Shown one piece after another: positions 1-5,386 of a stretch of 5,386 bases of DNA. The notes under the pieces were generated by a model. The model was not told the origin of the DNA. It did not search any database and was given only the letters and a program-made list of their open reading frames with translations. A program made the position numbers and the translations under genes. Source of the stretch: Candidatus Gastranaerophilales bacterium (GTDB taxonomy: Bacteria > Cyanobacteriota > Vampirovibrionia > Gastranaerophilales > Gastranaerophilaceae); NCBI GenBank assembly GCA_910587815.1, contig CAJUNK010000031.1:1-5386 (forward strand), given 5' to 3'. Position 1 is the stretch's first letter, and each line of letters begins with the position of its first letter.

Positions 1-93
1 AAATTATTTGTCAATTCGAGATAACTTTTCGTTTATCTTTAATCTAAAAGACAATTTCTGCTTGCTAGATAGCGATTAATTGTTTGCTTAAAA

Positions 94-762
94 TCACCTT
101 TCTGCCAAGCACTCTGAAATATCAGAAAACATATGGCGAAGTTTAATAGTAATGCCTTTCATAAGATAACTACAATCATATATCCCTAATTCTGCCACCC
201 TTGCAAAATCAGCAATAATTTCTATGTCCCTGTCTTTCCTTTGGATTGTTTGAATTTGCTCAACAATTCGATTAATCTCTATCTTTTCTGTTATAAATCC
301 TAGCATAAAATTCCTCTCATAATATGATTTATAATGTGGTGGATAAACTACAAATCGTTTGATACCTTTTTGAACATATAGATGATTCAAATGTGTTTTA
401 CCATCAAGTCGCTTACATTCAACTATATAGGTTGCATCACGATTTTCAAACCACTCGTTTTGATTCATAATTTTAATATCGACACGTCCCTCATAATTCA
501 AACTATTACCATCAAAATTCTCTGGTACCTCTGGTTGAAAATGAAACATTGACATATTATGCTTTCTTCTAACTACATTATCATCCAAATAATATTCCAA
601 CAAATAATTTCTTATTTTATTTTCATCATTCGGTATTTTTTTACCTGTTGATATCAATTCTATTTTCATTTGATTACAACATAGTAAAATATATGCGCTT
701 ATGTCATCAAATACCTTCTTCTTTACTAAATGGTTTAATGCACTCTTACCGAAACCTGCCAT
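94..762 (-). CDS. PD-(D/E)XK nuclease-like protein, putative restriction subunit
   Basis: This 222-residue protein is soluble, with no signal peptide or membrane segment. Its centre carries a convincing PD-(D/E)XK core: G92-R93-V94-D95-I96 on one strand, then V114-E115-C116-K117-R118 on the next, giving the D95, E115, K117 metal-binding and catalytic set. A preceding helix with E56 (residues 49-61) could supply the extra acidic residue common in this fold. After the core come Y129, G133, R136 and F137 and a hydrophobic strand around M153-I157, as expected for the rest of the domain. The ATG at 762-760 shares one base with the TAA of the methyltransferase gene (TAATG), indicating translational coupling; the only upstream Shine-Dalgarno-like stretch is weak (GTGGGG near 773-778). 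Inference: it is the DNA-cleaving partner of the adjacent methyltransferase, acting on unmodified DNA in the cytoplasm. I do not recognise a named family, and a nicking or repair role is possible. Confidence 0.75.
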   Translation of the reverse strand: MAGFGKSALNHLVKKKVFDDISAYILLCCNQMKIELISTGKKIPNDENKIRNYLLEYYLDDNVVRRKHNMSMFHFQPEVPENFDGNSLNYEGRVDIKIMNQNEWFENRDATYIVECKRLDGKTHLNHLYVQKGIKRFVVYPPHYKSYYERNFMLGFITEKIEINRIVEQIQTIQRKDRDIEIIADFARVAELGIYDCSYLMKGITIKLRHMFSDISECLAER

Positions 763-3683
763 TATAATTCAACCCCACTTTCTGAAAGAATTGAACTAAC
801 AACAGTTGCATTGTCCATATGAGCCATTGCAATATGCCAATTCTTATATTCGTTACTTTTTACAATATAGAATGAAGATTCTGTAAAGTGCAATATGTCT
901 CTGACTTCATAAAATTTATTATTGATTTTGTTGATTACAAATCGCGTTAACAGTTCCTTATTGTTATCTATATCCTCAACTATTGAAATTTCATTATCTG
1001 GAATATGATTAATAATGTTTAATTCAAATATAGAAAATTTTGATTTTACTTTTGGATAGATAAAAAGTTCAATAAATTTTCCCTCATCTGCCATTAATGG
1101 TTTCCAGTAGTTATAAAAAAACATTGCATATTCCATTAACTGTTCCTTCGTCACTTCATTAAAATACCATTTATTTTTATTTAACATAGGAATCTGAACA
1201 TTAATTGCATAGTCCACAAATGGGTCATCATCCAGTCCAAAATCCTTCAGAACCAACCGATCCAATTCTTCTAGTTCAGCTGAAGTATCTTGGATAAGTC
1301 CATTTTCCAGTTTGGAATTTTTTCTCTGAATAGTATCTGCTAACCGACTAATATCCTCATCTAAAAAAAATGGGTACTGATAAATCTCATTCATAAAAAC
1401 TTGTTCTCTTTCTACTCCCATAGAGGAGCCTTGCATTAAATTTAAATATATATATAGTGATGAATTAAGTATACCAATAATATTTAGCAGTAAATCCCGT
1501 TGATTACTTTTCCCTTTTATCGCAAAGATTGCTTGTTTAAAAATAACATCATCATTTACAAATGCGGCTCGTAATCTATAGCTATGACAATCAGGTCCTT
1601 TCCGTATCAAACAATATGGCGGATTATATAATTCTGTTTTTCCTAACCGATATATTGAAGATTTTGAAAATTTATTTTTTTGATTGGAGTCATAATAAAA
1701 TGTATTTACTGCGGAAGATTCAATAATGTCTCTTCCCATATAACATGAAGCATCAAATTCTCCCGGATTATCCGAAATCCCTGCTGTTGTTTCTAGTTGA
1801 TTCTTTTTAAAAAAATCATTTAATGTGACGTATTTCTTTTTAAGATATTTGATGTTATCTATATCCCATGCTGTTCCATATACACAAGTTTTCCAAGCCC
1901 AGTCATTCTCATATAATACCCTTTGACTTATTCGCTTTATATCCGCCTTTTCTGCCGCAATAATATGATATAATTTAAAAAACATATTCGGCTTTAAGCT
2001 AATATGTATCATATTGTTATCCAGATTATTTTTTTCTGTATGCTTAAATATTAAAATAACTGCGGGAGCATCTGCCTTTTCAAATATAAGATTACGAACA
2101 GAAGAAAGCTCAATAAATTTAATAATTTTACAATTTTTTAATAATCTTTTTCTAAAATTGATTGCCGGAAGTTCTTTATTGTAAAATATCTTAGAAGGAA
2201 TAATTAACGCACATATAGTTTTCTGTCCGCAATAGTCTTTAACCTTGGCAATAAAACTTCTGCTAATCTCATATCTTTGTATTTCAATATTATTTTTGTT
2301 ACAATAATTAATATGTAATCCTTTTTTTACTGCTCCCCATGGTGGATTTCCAATAATAAAATCAAATTTAATATTACTAATTTTATATAGTTTTTGATCA
2401 TTAAAAAAATCACACACAAATAAATTTTTACTCTTCAAATCAGGTAATTTAAATCCCTCTAAAGATTTAGGATCTTTATAATCAAACAAAGTAAGGTATA
2501 ATGAAAATATTGTTATATCAATAGCTTCAGGATTTAAGTCTACTCCATAAATATTATTTTCTACTAAATTCCTTAATTTTTGATTATCCTTAATATAGCC
2601 ATCATTATCAACATTTTTATCCATAATCTGCCTGAGCGCTTCAACTAAAAAAATACCTGAACCACATGAGGGATCCAAAACTTTACACTGTTTAGCCGTA
2701 GTCAGGAAAATTCCTACAGTTTCCTTAATTATATAATCAGCCAGATATTCTGGAGTATAAAATGCTTTATCACTTTTTTGCGTTTTATCCCCTAACAAAA
2801 TTTCATAAATATTGCTTATAAGCTCAACAGGTATGATATTAAAATCATATATTGGGAAAAATGATAATTGTCCAGTAGTCATTTCTTCCTTACCTGATAA
2901 GAAGCATTCCAGTGAAATCAAGACCTCATCAGTTAAAGATGAATCGTCCATTTCATCATTTAGTTCAAATAAATTGCCGTTAAATTTCACTTTCAAATAT
3001 GCAAATAGTTGATACAATCTTTTTTTATTTAAAGTAATTTCCAACAATAGTTGTTTATCTTTGTTGATATCACCACAAAAACCATCATATCCTATATTAA
3101 TCCCCCTATCTATCAAAAATCTAATAAATATCATTCTTAAAATAATTCTTGTAGCAAAGGAAACAGAATAGACGTTTTTAAGCTTATTTGTTATATATTT
3201 TATATTATCAATCATAACTTCATTTAATGTACTTATGTAAAACTTAGATTGATATTGTCTCAAAAATTGTTCGTTGGTAATACTCCAATATGAAAATGCA
3301 GATAATTCATTACATTCTGAAATTTCATTTTCGCCTATTTTTAAAAGAGAATAATCATCTAATTTACAAATTTTCATATTAATACCGCTAAATATCTTAA
3401 TACAATTAAAATCTGTAAATATGATAATTGGTATCTGTGCATTCCATATTTTTTTATGTAATTCTCTTCTTTCATTTTCGTCATCAACATATTCAAAAAA
3501 AAGCACCTTAGGCCTTCCATCGGCAAGAAAAAAAGCATTGGGTCTTATTTCCATTATTACCTTACGATCATGAAATGATAATTCACTGCAAGTTAGTAAA
3601 TCCTGATAATAATAAAAATTATCAGAATTCAAATATCCTAACTTTTCAATTACTTTCATTGTAACGTTTGAAATACCATCCAT
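762..3683 (-). CDS. Eco57I/TaqI-like N6-adenine DNA methyltransferase with specificity domain (type IIG-like)
   Basis: This 973-residue protein should transfer a methyl group from S-adenosylmethionine to the N6 of adenine in a specific DNA site. The catalytic core is complete: motif X around F308-Y309-T310-P311, motif I D337-P-S-C-G-S-G343, motif II D382 in GVDLNP, a motif III acidic residue D425, and the catalytic motif IV N446-P-P-W449. Residues 628-775 resemble the target-recognition region of Eco57I/TaqI-family enzymes, including the stretch around 698-770. Residues 800-825 contain the LDRLV..DFGL segment usual near the end of type IIG proteins, and about 145 further residues follow. Residues 40-100 look like an N-terminal PD-(D/E)XK-type fold, but E64 is followed by Y65-V66 and no aligned Asp or Lys is obvious, so it may be inactive. 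The start is supported by GGAGAGG seven bases upstream. It is followed with a one-base overlap by a nuclease-like gene, suggesting one restriction-modification operon. A BREX PglX role is less likely because no other BREX genes are present. Confidence 0.9.
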   Translation of the reverse strand: MDGISNVTMKVIEKLGYLNSDNFYYYQDLLTCSELSFHDRKVIMEIRPNAFFLADGRPKVLFFEYVDDENERRELHKKIWNAQIPIIIFTDFNCIKIFSGINMKICKLDDYSLLKIGENEISECNELSAFSYWSITNEQFLRQYQSKFYISTLNEVMIDNIKYITNKLKNVYSVSFATRIILRMIFIRFLIDRGINIGYDGFCGDINKDKQLLLEITLNKKRLYQLFAYLKVKFNGNLFELNDEMDDSSLTDEVLISLECFLSGKEEMTTGQLSFFPIYDFNIIPVELISNIYEILLGDKTQKSDKAFYTPEYLADYIIKETVGIFLTTAKQCKVLDPSCGSGIFLVEALRQIMDKNVDNDGYIKDNQKLRNLVENNIYGVDLNPEAIDITIFSLYLTLFDYKDPKSLEGFKLPDLKSKNLFVCDFFNDQKLYKISNIKFDFIIGNPPWGAVKKGLHINYCNKNNIEIQRYEISRSFIAKVKDYCGQKTICALIIPSKIFYNKELPAINFRKRLLKNCKIIKFIELSSVRNLIFEKADAPAVILIFKHTEKNNLDNNMIHISLKPNMFFKLYHIIAAEKADIKRISQRVLYENDWAWKTCVYGTAWDIDNIKYLKKKYVTLNDFFKKNQLETTAGISDNPGEFDASCYMGRDIIESSAVNTFYYDSNQKNKFSKSSIYRLGKTELYNPPYCLIRKGPDCHSYRLRAAFVNDDVIFKQAIFAIKGKSNQRDLLLNIIGILNSSLYIYLNLMQGSSMGVEREQVFMNEIYQYPFFLDEDISRLADTIQRKNSKLENGLIQDTSAELEELDRLVLKDFGLDDDPFVDYAINVQIPMLNKNKWYFNEVTKEQLMEYAMFFYNYWKPLMADEGKFIELFIYPKVKSKFSIFELNIINHIPDNEISIVEDIDNNKELLTRFVINKINNKFYEVRDILHFTESSFYIVKSNEYKNWHIAMAHMDNATVVSSILSESGVEL

Positions 3684-3690
3684 TGTTATC

Positions 3691-3697
3691 CCTCTCC
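3691..3697 (-). promoter_or_regulatory. Ribosome binding site of the methyltransferase gene
   Basis: On the minus strand GGAGAGG lies seven bases before the ATG at 3683-3681. It decides in favour of this start over the in-frame methionine at residue 9. Confidence 0.8.
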
Positions 3698-3703
3698 AAA
3701 TTA

Positions 3704-3719
3704 AATGATTTAAATCATT
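3704..3719. promoter_or_regulatory. Perfect 16-bp palindrome before the methyltransferase gene, possible operator
   Basis: AATGATTTAAATCATT is a perfect 8+8 dyad with no central spacer. It lies six bases upstream of the Shine-Dalgarno sequence of the methyltransferase gene. A gapless dyad makes a poor RNA hairpin, so binding by a dimeric protein is the more natural reading. No known regulator motif is recognised. Confidence 0.4.
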
Positions 3720-3740
3720 GCAAAATATTACGGTTTATTC

Positions 3741-3754
3741 TGTGAAATTTCACA
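3741..3754. promoter_or_regulatory. Perfect 14-bp palindrome TGTGAAATTTCACA, possible operator
   Basis: TGTGAAATTTCACA is a perfect 7+7 dyad whose centre is 36 bp from the centre of the neighbouring 16-bp palindrome. It lies between the candidate methyltransferase promoter and the start codon, so a bound protein could block transcription. It resembles a CRP half-site pair, but the gap between TGTGA and TCACA is 4 rather than 6, so a CRP assignment is not made. Confidence 0.4.
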
Positions 3755-3782
3755 CAAATCCAAAGCGAATATATGTTCTTAT

Positions 3783-3811
3783 ATTGTACTATAGCTTCAG
3801 AAGTGCTACAA
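3783..3811 (-). promoter_or_regulatory. Candidate promoter of the methyltransferase-nuclease operon
   Basis: On the minus strand, TTGTAG (3811-3806) and TACAAT (3788-3783) are separated by exactly 17 bases. The -10 box matches the sigma-A consensus at 5 of 6 positions and the -35 box only at TTG. Transcription would start near 3776, leaving a leader of about 90 bases that contains both palindromes. The element overlaps the end of the possible small membrane-protein ORF. Confidence 0.4.
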
Positions 3812-3914
3812 GTAGAATTATATAAAATACCATAAAAATGAAGTTGAAAAGAGTGACCACATACCCAAACCTCAGCACATTAGCCAGTGTCTCAGCTGGA
3901 CTAAAAGCAGACAT
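3789..3914 (-). CDS. Possible 41-residue single-helix membrane protein
   Basis: An open frame of 41 codons runs from ATG (3914-3912) to TAG (3791-3789) between the recombinase-like gene and the methyltransferase gene. The translation starts MSAFSPAETLANVL and then forms one long hydrophobic segment from about residue 17 to 41, rich in F, V, I and L, ending A-L-L-K-L. The predicted form is a short polar N-terminus plus one transmembrane helix. A TGA lies immediately upstream in frame, so it cannot be extended. The first half uses richer codons (CTG, GTG, GCT, AGG, GGG) than the AT-rich genes around it. The weak point is initiation: the nearest Shine-Dalgarno-like bases (AAAGTG) are poor and 11 bases away. 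It could be a real small membrane protein, a toxin-like peptide, the remnant of an older gene, or chance. No family is recognised. Confidence 0.35.
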   Translation of the reverse strand: MSAFSPAETLANVLRFGYVVTLFNFIFMVFYIILLVALLKL

Positions 3915-3943
3915 TCATTTTATTGCACTTTACATGATAAATG

Positions 3944-4924
3944 TTAAAACTCATAATATAATTCAGTTGTAACGATTTTGTTGTTCACAATACGATTCAA
4001 TTCATAATCTTCATGAAGTATACATCCTTGAATTAATTTATCACTTGCACCTGTTAATTTTTTTACTATTGAATCACTTAAGCCGGCTTTTAAAAGCTGA
4101 CTAATACCATACTTTACAATACTTGTAACACTTGTAGTCCCTATTAACGCGCCTAAATAATCTGGTATACCAGAATAAGATGTAATCTCCGCCCACTGCT
4201 CGCCGGAACTATCTGTAAAAAATATATTTTTTTCGTTTTTTATTCCACTTTCTACAATATAGTGCTTTAATTGTTTTATTTGCACAGATAGTTTTGCTGG
4301 AAGACGAAGATTAAAGCCATTTATTAAAATATTTCCATATACTTCATCATAATCATTCCATTTAATTTTTCTTAATTCACGATATGTGATACCATATAAC
4401 AGCATCATTTTTATTCCGATAGAAGCCATAGCCTTTTTAAACTGTGTAGAATCCTCCCATCCACGTTCTTCAAATTGCTTATCCACCCACTTCAATATTA
4501 TTTCAACATCTGTCTGTTTTAAAGCTACTTGTTCTACAATCCCTGCAAGGGCATTACACGTATCAATATAAGACATCATCCGTTTCATATATGTATTCTC
4601 TCTCAAGCGATTATAGGAAATCGCATCATATAAGCTCGGATTATCAATATCTGTGGTTCTTCTTATATAATTAAAAAATTGTCCTATAACTGTTGCATAC
4701 CGTTTTGCTGTAGTTTTGCTTTTATATTTTTTGATTGTTTCAACATTATAGATTAAACTATGTAAAATGAAGTCTACATCGATTCCCTGAATCATAAAAC
4801 GCAAAGTTTCATCGGATAATGAACCTTTCCATTGCAATTCTAAATATTCATTAAAATTTTTAATGTCATGCCTATAATCTGGATATTCCTTTAAAAATTT
4901 GTCAGTAACAAGAAGATATTCCAT
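3944..4924 (-). CDS. Tyrosine-recombinase-like protein lacking catalytic residues
   Basis: This 326-residue protein has the length and layout of a phage-integrase/Xer-type recombinase. Residues 62-90 resemble the helical core-binding domain, and 165-310 follow the catalytic-domain pattern: L175-L-Y-G178, then E183-L184 and W189, later L277-L278..A280-G281 and T291-G292. Aligned on these landmarks, every catalytic position is altered: the first Arg is T180, the His and Arg of HxxR are T267 and V270, the second His is A293, and the nucleophilic Tyr falls at I302. Strand cutting and rejoining are therefore not expected. The frame is nonetheless full length, suggesting a kept role such as DNA binding, inferred only. 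The start is set by AAAGGAG eight bases before the ATG. It lies in the same orientation as, and 260 bases upstream of, the methyltransferase gene. Divergence could instead mean a distant family with relocated residues (for example Y307), which I consider less likely. Confidence 0.7.
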   Translation of the reverse strand: MEYLLVTDKFLKEYPDYRHDIKNFNEYLELQWKGSLSDETLRFMIQGIDVDFILHSLIYNVETIKKYKSKTTAKRYATVIGQFFNYIRRTTDIDNPSLYDAISYNRLRENTYMKRMMSYIDTCNALAGIVEQVALKQTDVEIILKWVDKQFEERGWEDSTQFKKAMASIGIKMMLLYGITYRELRKIKWNDYDEVYGNILINGFNLRLPAKLSVQIKQLKHYIVESGIKNEKNIFFTDSSGEQWAEITSYSGIPDYLGALIGTTSVTSIVKYGISQLLKAGLSDSIVKKLTGASDKLIQGCILHEDYELNRIVNNKIVTTELYYEF

Positions 4925-4932
4925 TACTTATG

Positions 4933-4939
4933 CTCCTTT
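4933..4939 (-). promoter_or_regulatory. Ribosome binding site of the recombinase-like gene
   Basis: AAAGGAG on the minus strand ends eight bases before the ATG at 4924-4922, a near-ideal Firmicute Shine-Dalgarno arrangement that fixes the start. Confidence 0.85.
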
Positions 4940-4951
4940 ATATTTTTTAAT

Positions 4952-4980
4952 AGAATACCACATTTCATCTGATAAAACAA
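4952..4980 (-). promoter_or_regulatory. Candidate promoter of the recombinase-like gene
   Basis: On the minus strand, TTGTTT (4980-4975) and TATTCT (4957-4952) are 17 bases apart, with TGTGG just before the -10 box. Transcription would start near 4945 and give a leader of about 20 bases that still includes the Shine-Dalgarno sequence. In this AT-rich gap a second pair, TTGAAA (5012-5007) and TATAAA (4990-4985) with a 16-base spacer, is an equally plausible alternative. The spmA terminator just upstream means the gene needs its own promoter. Confidence 0.45.
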
Positions 4981-5036
4981 TATTTTTATATTTTATATTA
5001 TGCATATTTCAAAAAACATTTAAAATTGGACAGCTG

Positions 5037-5064
5037 AAAAAGCGAAGAGTCTCATACTCTCCGC
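5037..5064 (-). terminator. Intrinsic terminator of spmA
   Basis: On the minus strand GCGGAGAGT (5064-5056) pairs with ACTCTTCGC (5050-5042), giving a 9-bp stem with one G-T pair and a five-base loop ATGAG, followed directly by TTTTT (5041-5037). The spmA stop codon TGA (5054-5052) sits inside the loop, so the stem's first arm is coding sequence. Confidence 0.85.
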
Positions 5065-5386
5065 TTTCCATTCTTTATTTTGCAATATATAATTGCCACC
5101 CCCGTACTCACAAACGTCGCCACGATTGCTGGCGCAATGATTCCCGCCGGATTCACACTGCCGTACTGCTGACGATATGCGATCATATTCACAGGTATCA
5201 ACTGCAAGGAAGAAATATTCAAAATCAAAAACGTGCACATTTCATTGCTTGCGACCCTGCCAGTTTTTCCACCTGCCGATGACAGTTTCCCGCCGCCTTT
5301 ACCCTCCTTATTCCGCTTTTTCTTTCCGTCTGTAAAAATCCCTTCTCCTTCCAGCGCATATCCCACCGTCCCCCTCTCCTCCTCCA
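5052..5386 (-). CDS. spmA: Spore maturation protein A, C-terminal part (5' end beyond window)
   Basis: The last 110 codons of an spmA gene are visible; the frame stays open to the window edge. A GTG codon at 5366 could be mistaken for a start, but the region before it reads on in frame and the N-terminal membrane segments and nucleoside-recognition (gate) motif of SpmA must lie outside. The diagnostic block is the segment beginning S-N-E-M-C-T-F-L-I-L-N followed by S-S-L-Q-L-I-P-V-N-M-I-A-Y-R, then Y-G-S-V-N-P and a final hydrophobic helix. SpmA is a membrane protein needed, together with SpmB, for dehydration of the spore core in Bacillus and clostridia, and marks the organism as a spore former. 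Before the block lies a Gly/Lys/Glu-rich linker of about 40 residues. The usual partner spmB does not follow; the gene ends in a terminator. Its base composition is clearly richer in G+C than the genes downstream. Confidence 0.85.
   Translation of the reverse strand, partial: EEERGTVGYALEGEGIFTDGKKKRNKEGKGGGKLSSAGGKTGRVASNEMCTFLILNISSLQLIPVNMIAYRQQYGSVNPAGIIAPAIVATFVSTGVAIIYCKIKNGKRRV

Noticed and set aside
1..93. Terminator or further gene after the nuclease-like gene
   Set aside because: Only a short weak hairpin (GATAA..TTATC around 20-39) without a following T-run is visible, and no coding frame is supported.
1363..1370. Runs of eight A in the methyltransferase gene (also 3495-3502) as phase-variation switches
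   Set aside because: Runs of seven to eight A or T occur at several places in this very AT-rich gene and fit its composition; without strain comparison there is no reason to call slippage.
2812..3012. Plus-strand open frame of 66 codons
   Set aside because: It lies antisense within the methyltransferase gene, has a low-complexity Ser/Lys-rich product, no ribosome binding site and no recognisable domain.
762..3683. BREX or DISARM methyltransferase
   Set aside because: No helicase, BrxC, PglZ, or DUF1998-type gene is present in the window, and the coupled partner is a small nuclease-like protein.
3741..3754. CRP-type binding site
   Set aside because: The half-sites TGTGA and TCACA are separated by 4 bases rather than the 6 needed for the classical CRP site.
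3926..3946. Terminator of the recombinase-like gene
   Set aside because: The only hairpin after the stop is ACAT-TTATC-ATGT with a 4-bp stem and no T-run, too weak to call.
4386..4571. Plus-strand open frame of 61 codons
   Set aside because: It is antisense to the recombinase-like gene, which has clear family features; the product has none.
4899..5282. Plus-strand frame of 127 codons and an overlapping minus-strand frame at 5020-5238
   Set aside because: Both cross the spmA terminator and overlap the spmA frame, whose protein is recognisable. Their products are Arg/His/Cys-rich and look like shadow translations.
5364..5366. GTG as the start of a 104-residue protein
   Set aside because: The frame remains open upstream to the window edge and the product is only the C-terminal part of SpmA, so this is an internal valine codon.

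Overview
The window suggests a low-GC, endospore-forming Firmicute of the class Clostridia, possibly Lachnospiraceae. The strongest evidence is the C-terminal part of a spore maturation protein A (SpmA) at the right edge. The species cannot be determined from the sequence. All supported genes lie on the minus strand, so transcription runs from right to left.

Layout in transcription order. (1) 5386-5052: 3' part of spmA, cut by the window edge, ending in a clear intrinsic terminator whose loop contains the stop codon. (2) 4924-3944: a full-length tyrosine-recombinase-like protein in which all five aligned catalytic positions are replaced, probably a DNA-binding protein rather than an active recombinase. 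(3) 3943-3684: a 260-base intergenic stretch holding a possible 41-residue single-helix membrane protein, a candidate promoter and two perfect palindromes just before the next gene. (4) 3683-762: a large Eco57I/TaqI-type N6-adenine DNA methyltransferase with specificity regions. (5) 762-94: a small PD-(D/E)XK nuclease-like protein, overlapping the methyltransferase by one base (TAATG). Positions 1-93 hold no recognisable gene.

The two leftmost genes read as a restriction-modification or phage-defence unit. The methyltransferase resembles type IIG enzymes, in which nuclease, methyltransferase and specificity regions share one chain. Here the N-terminal region that would hold the nuclease lacks an obvious catalytic set, while the coupled downstream gene keeps one. 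Cleavage may therefore be supplied by a separate subunit. The dead-recombinase-like protein and the two palindromes before the methyltransferase gene invite the inference that the locus carries its own transcriptional control, but nothing here proves it.

Base composition changes sharply next to spmA: the line 5101-5160 has 35 G+C of 60, whereas 3601-3660 inside the methyltransferase has 12 of 60. With the absence of spmB directly after spmA, this fits a horizontally acquired defence cassette placed behind a core sporulation gene.
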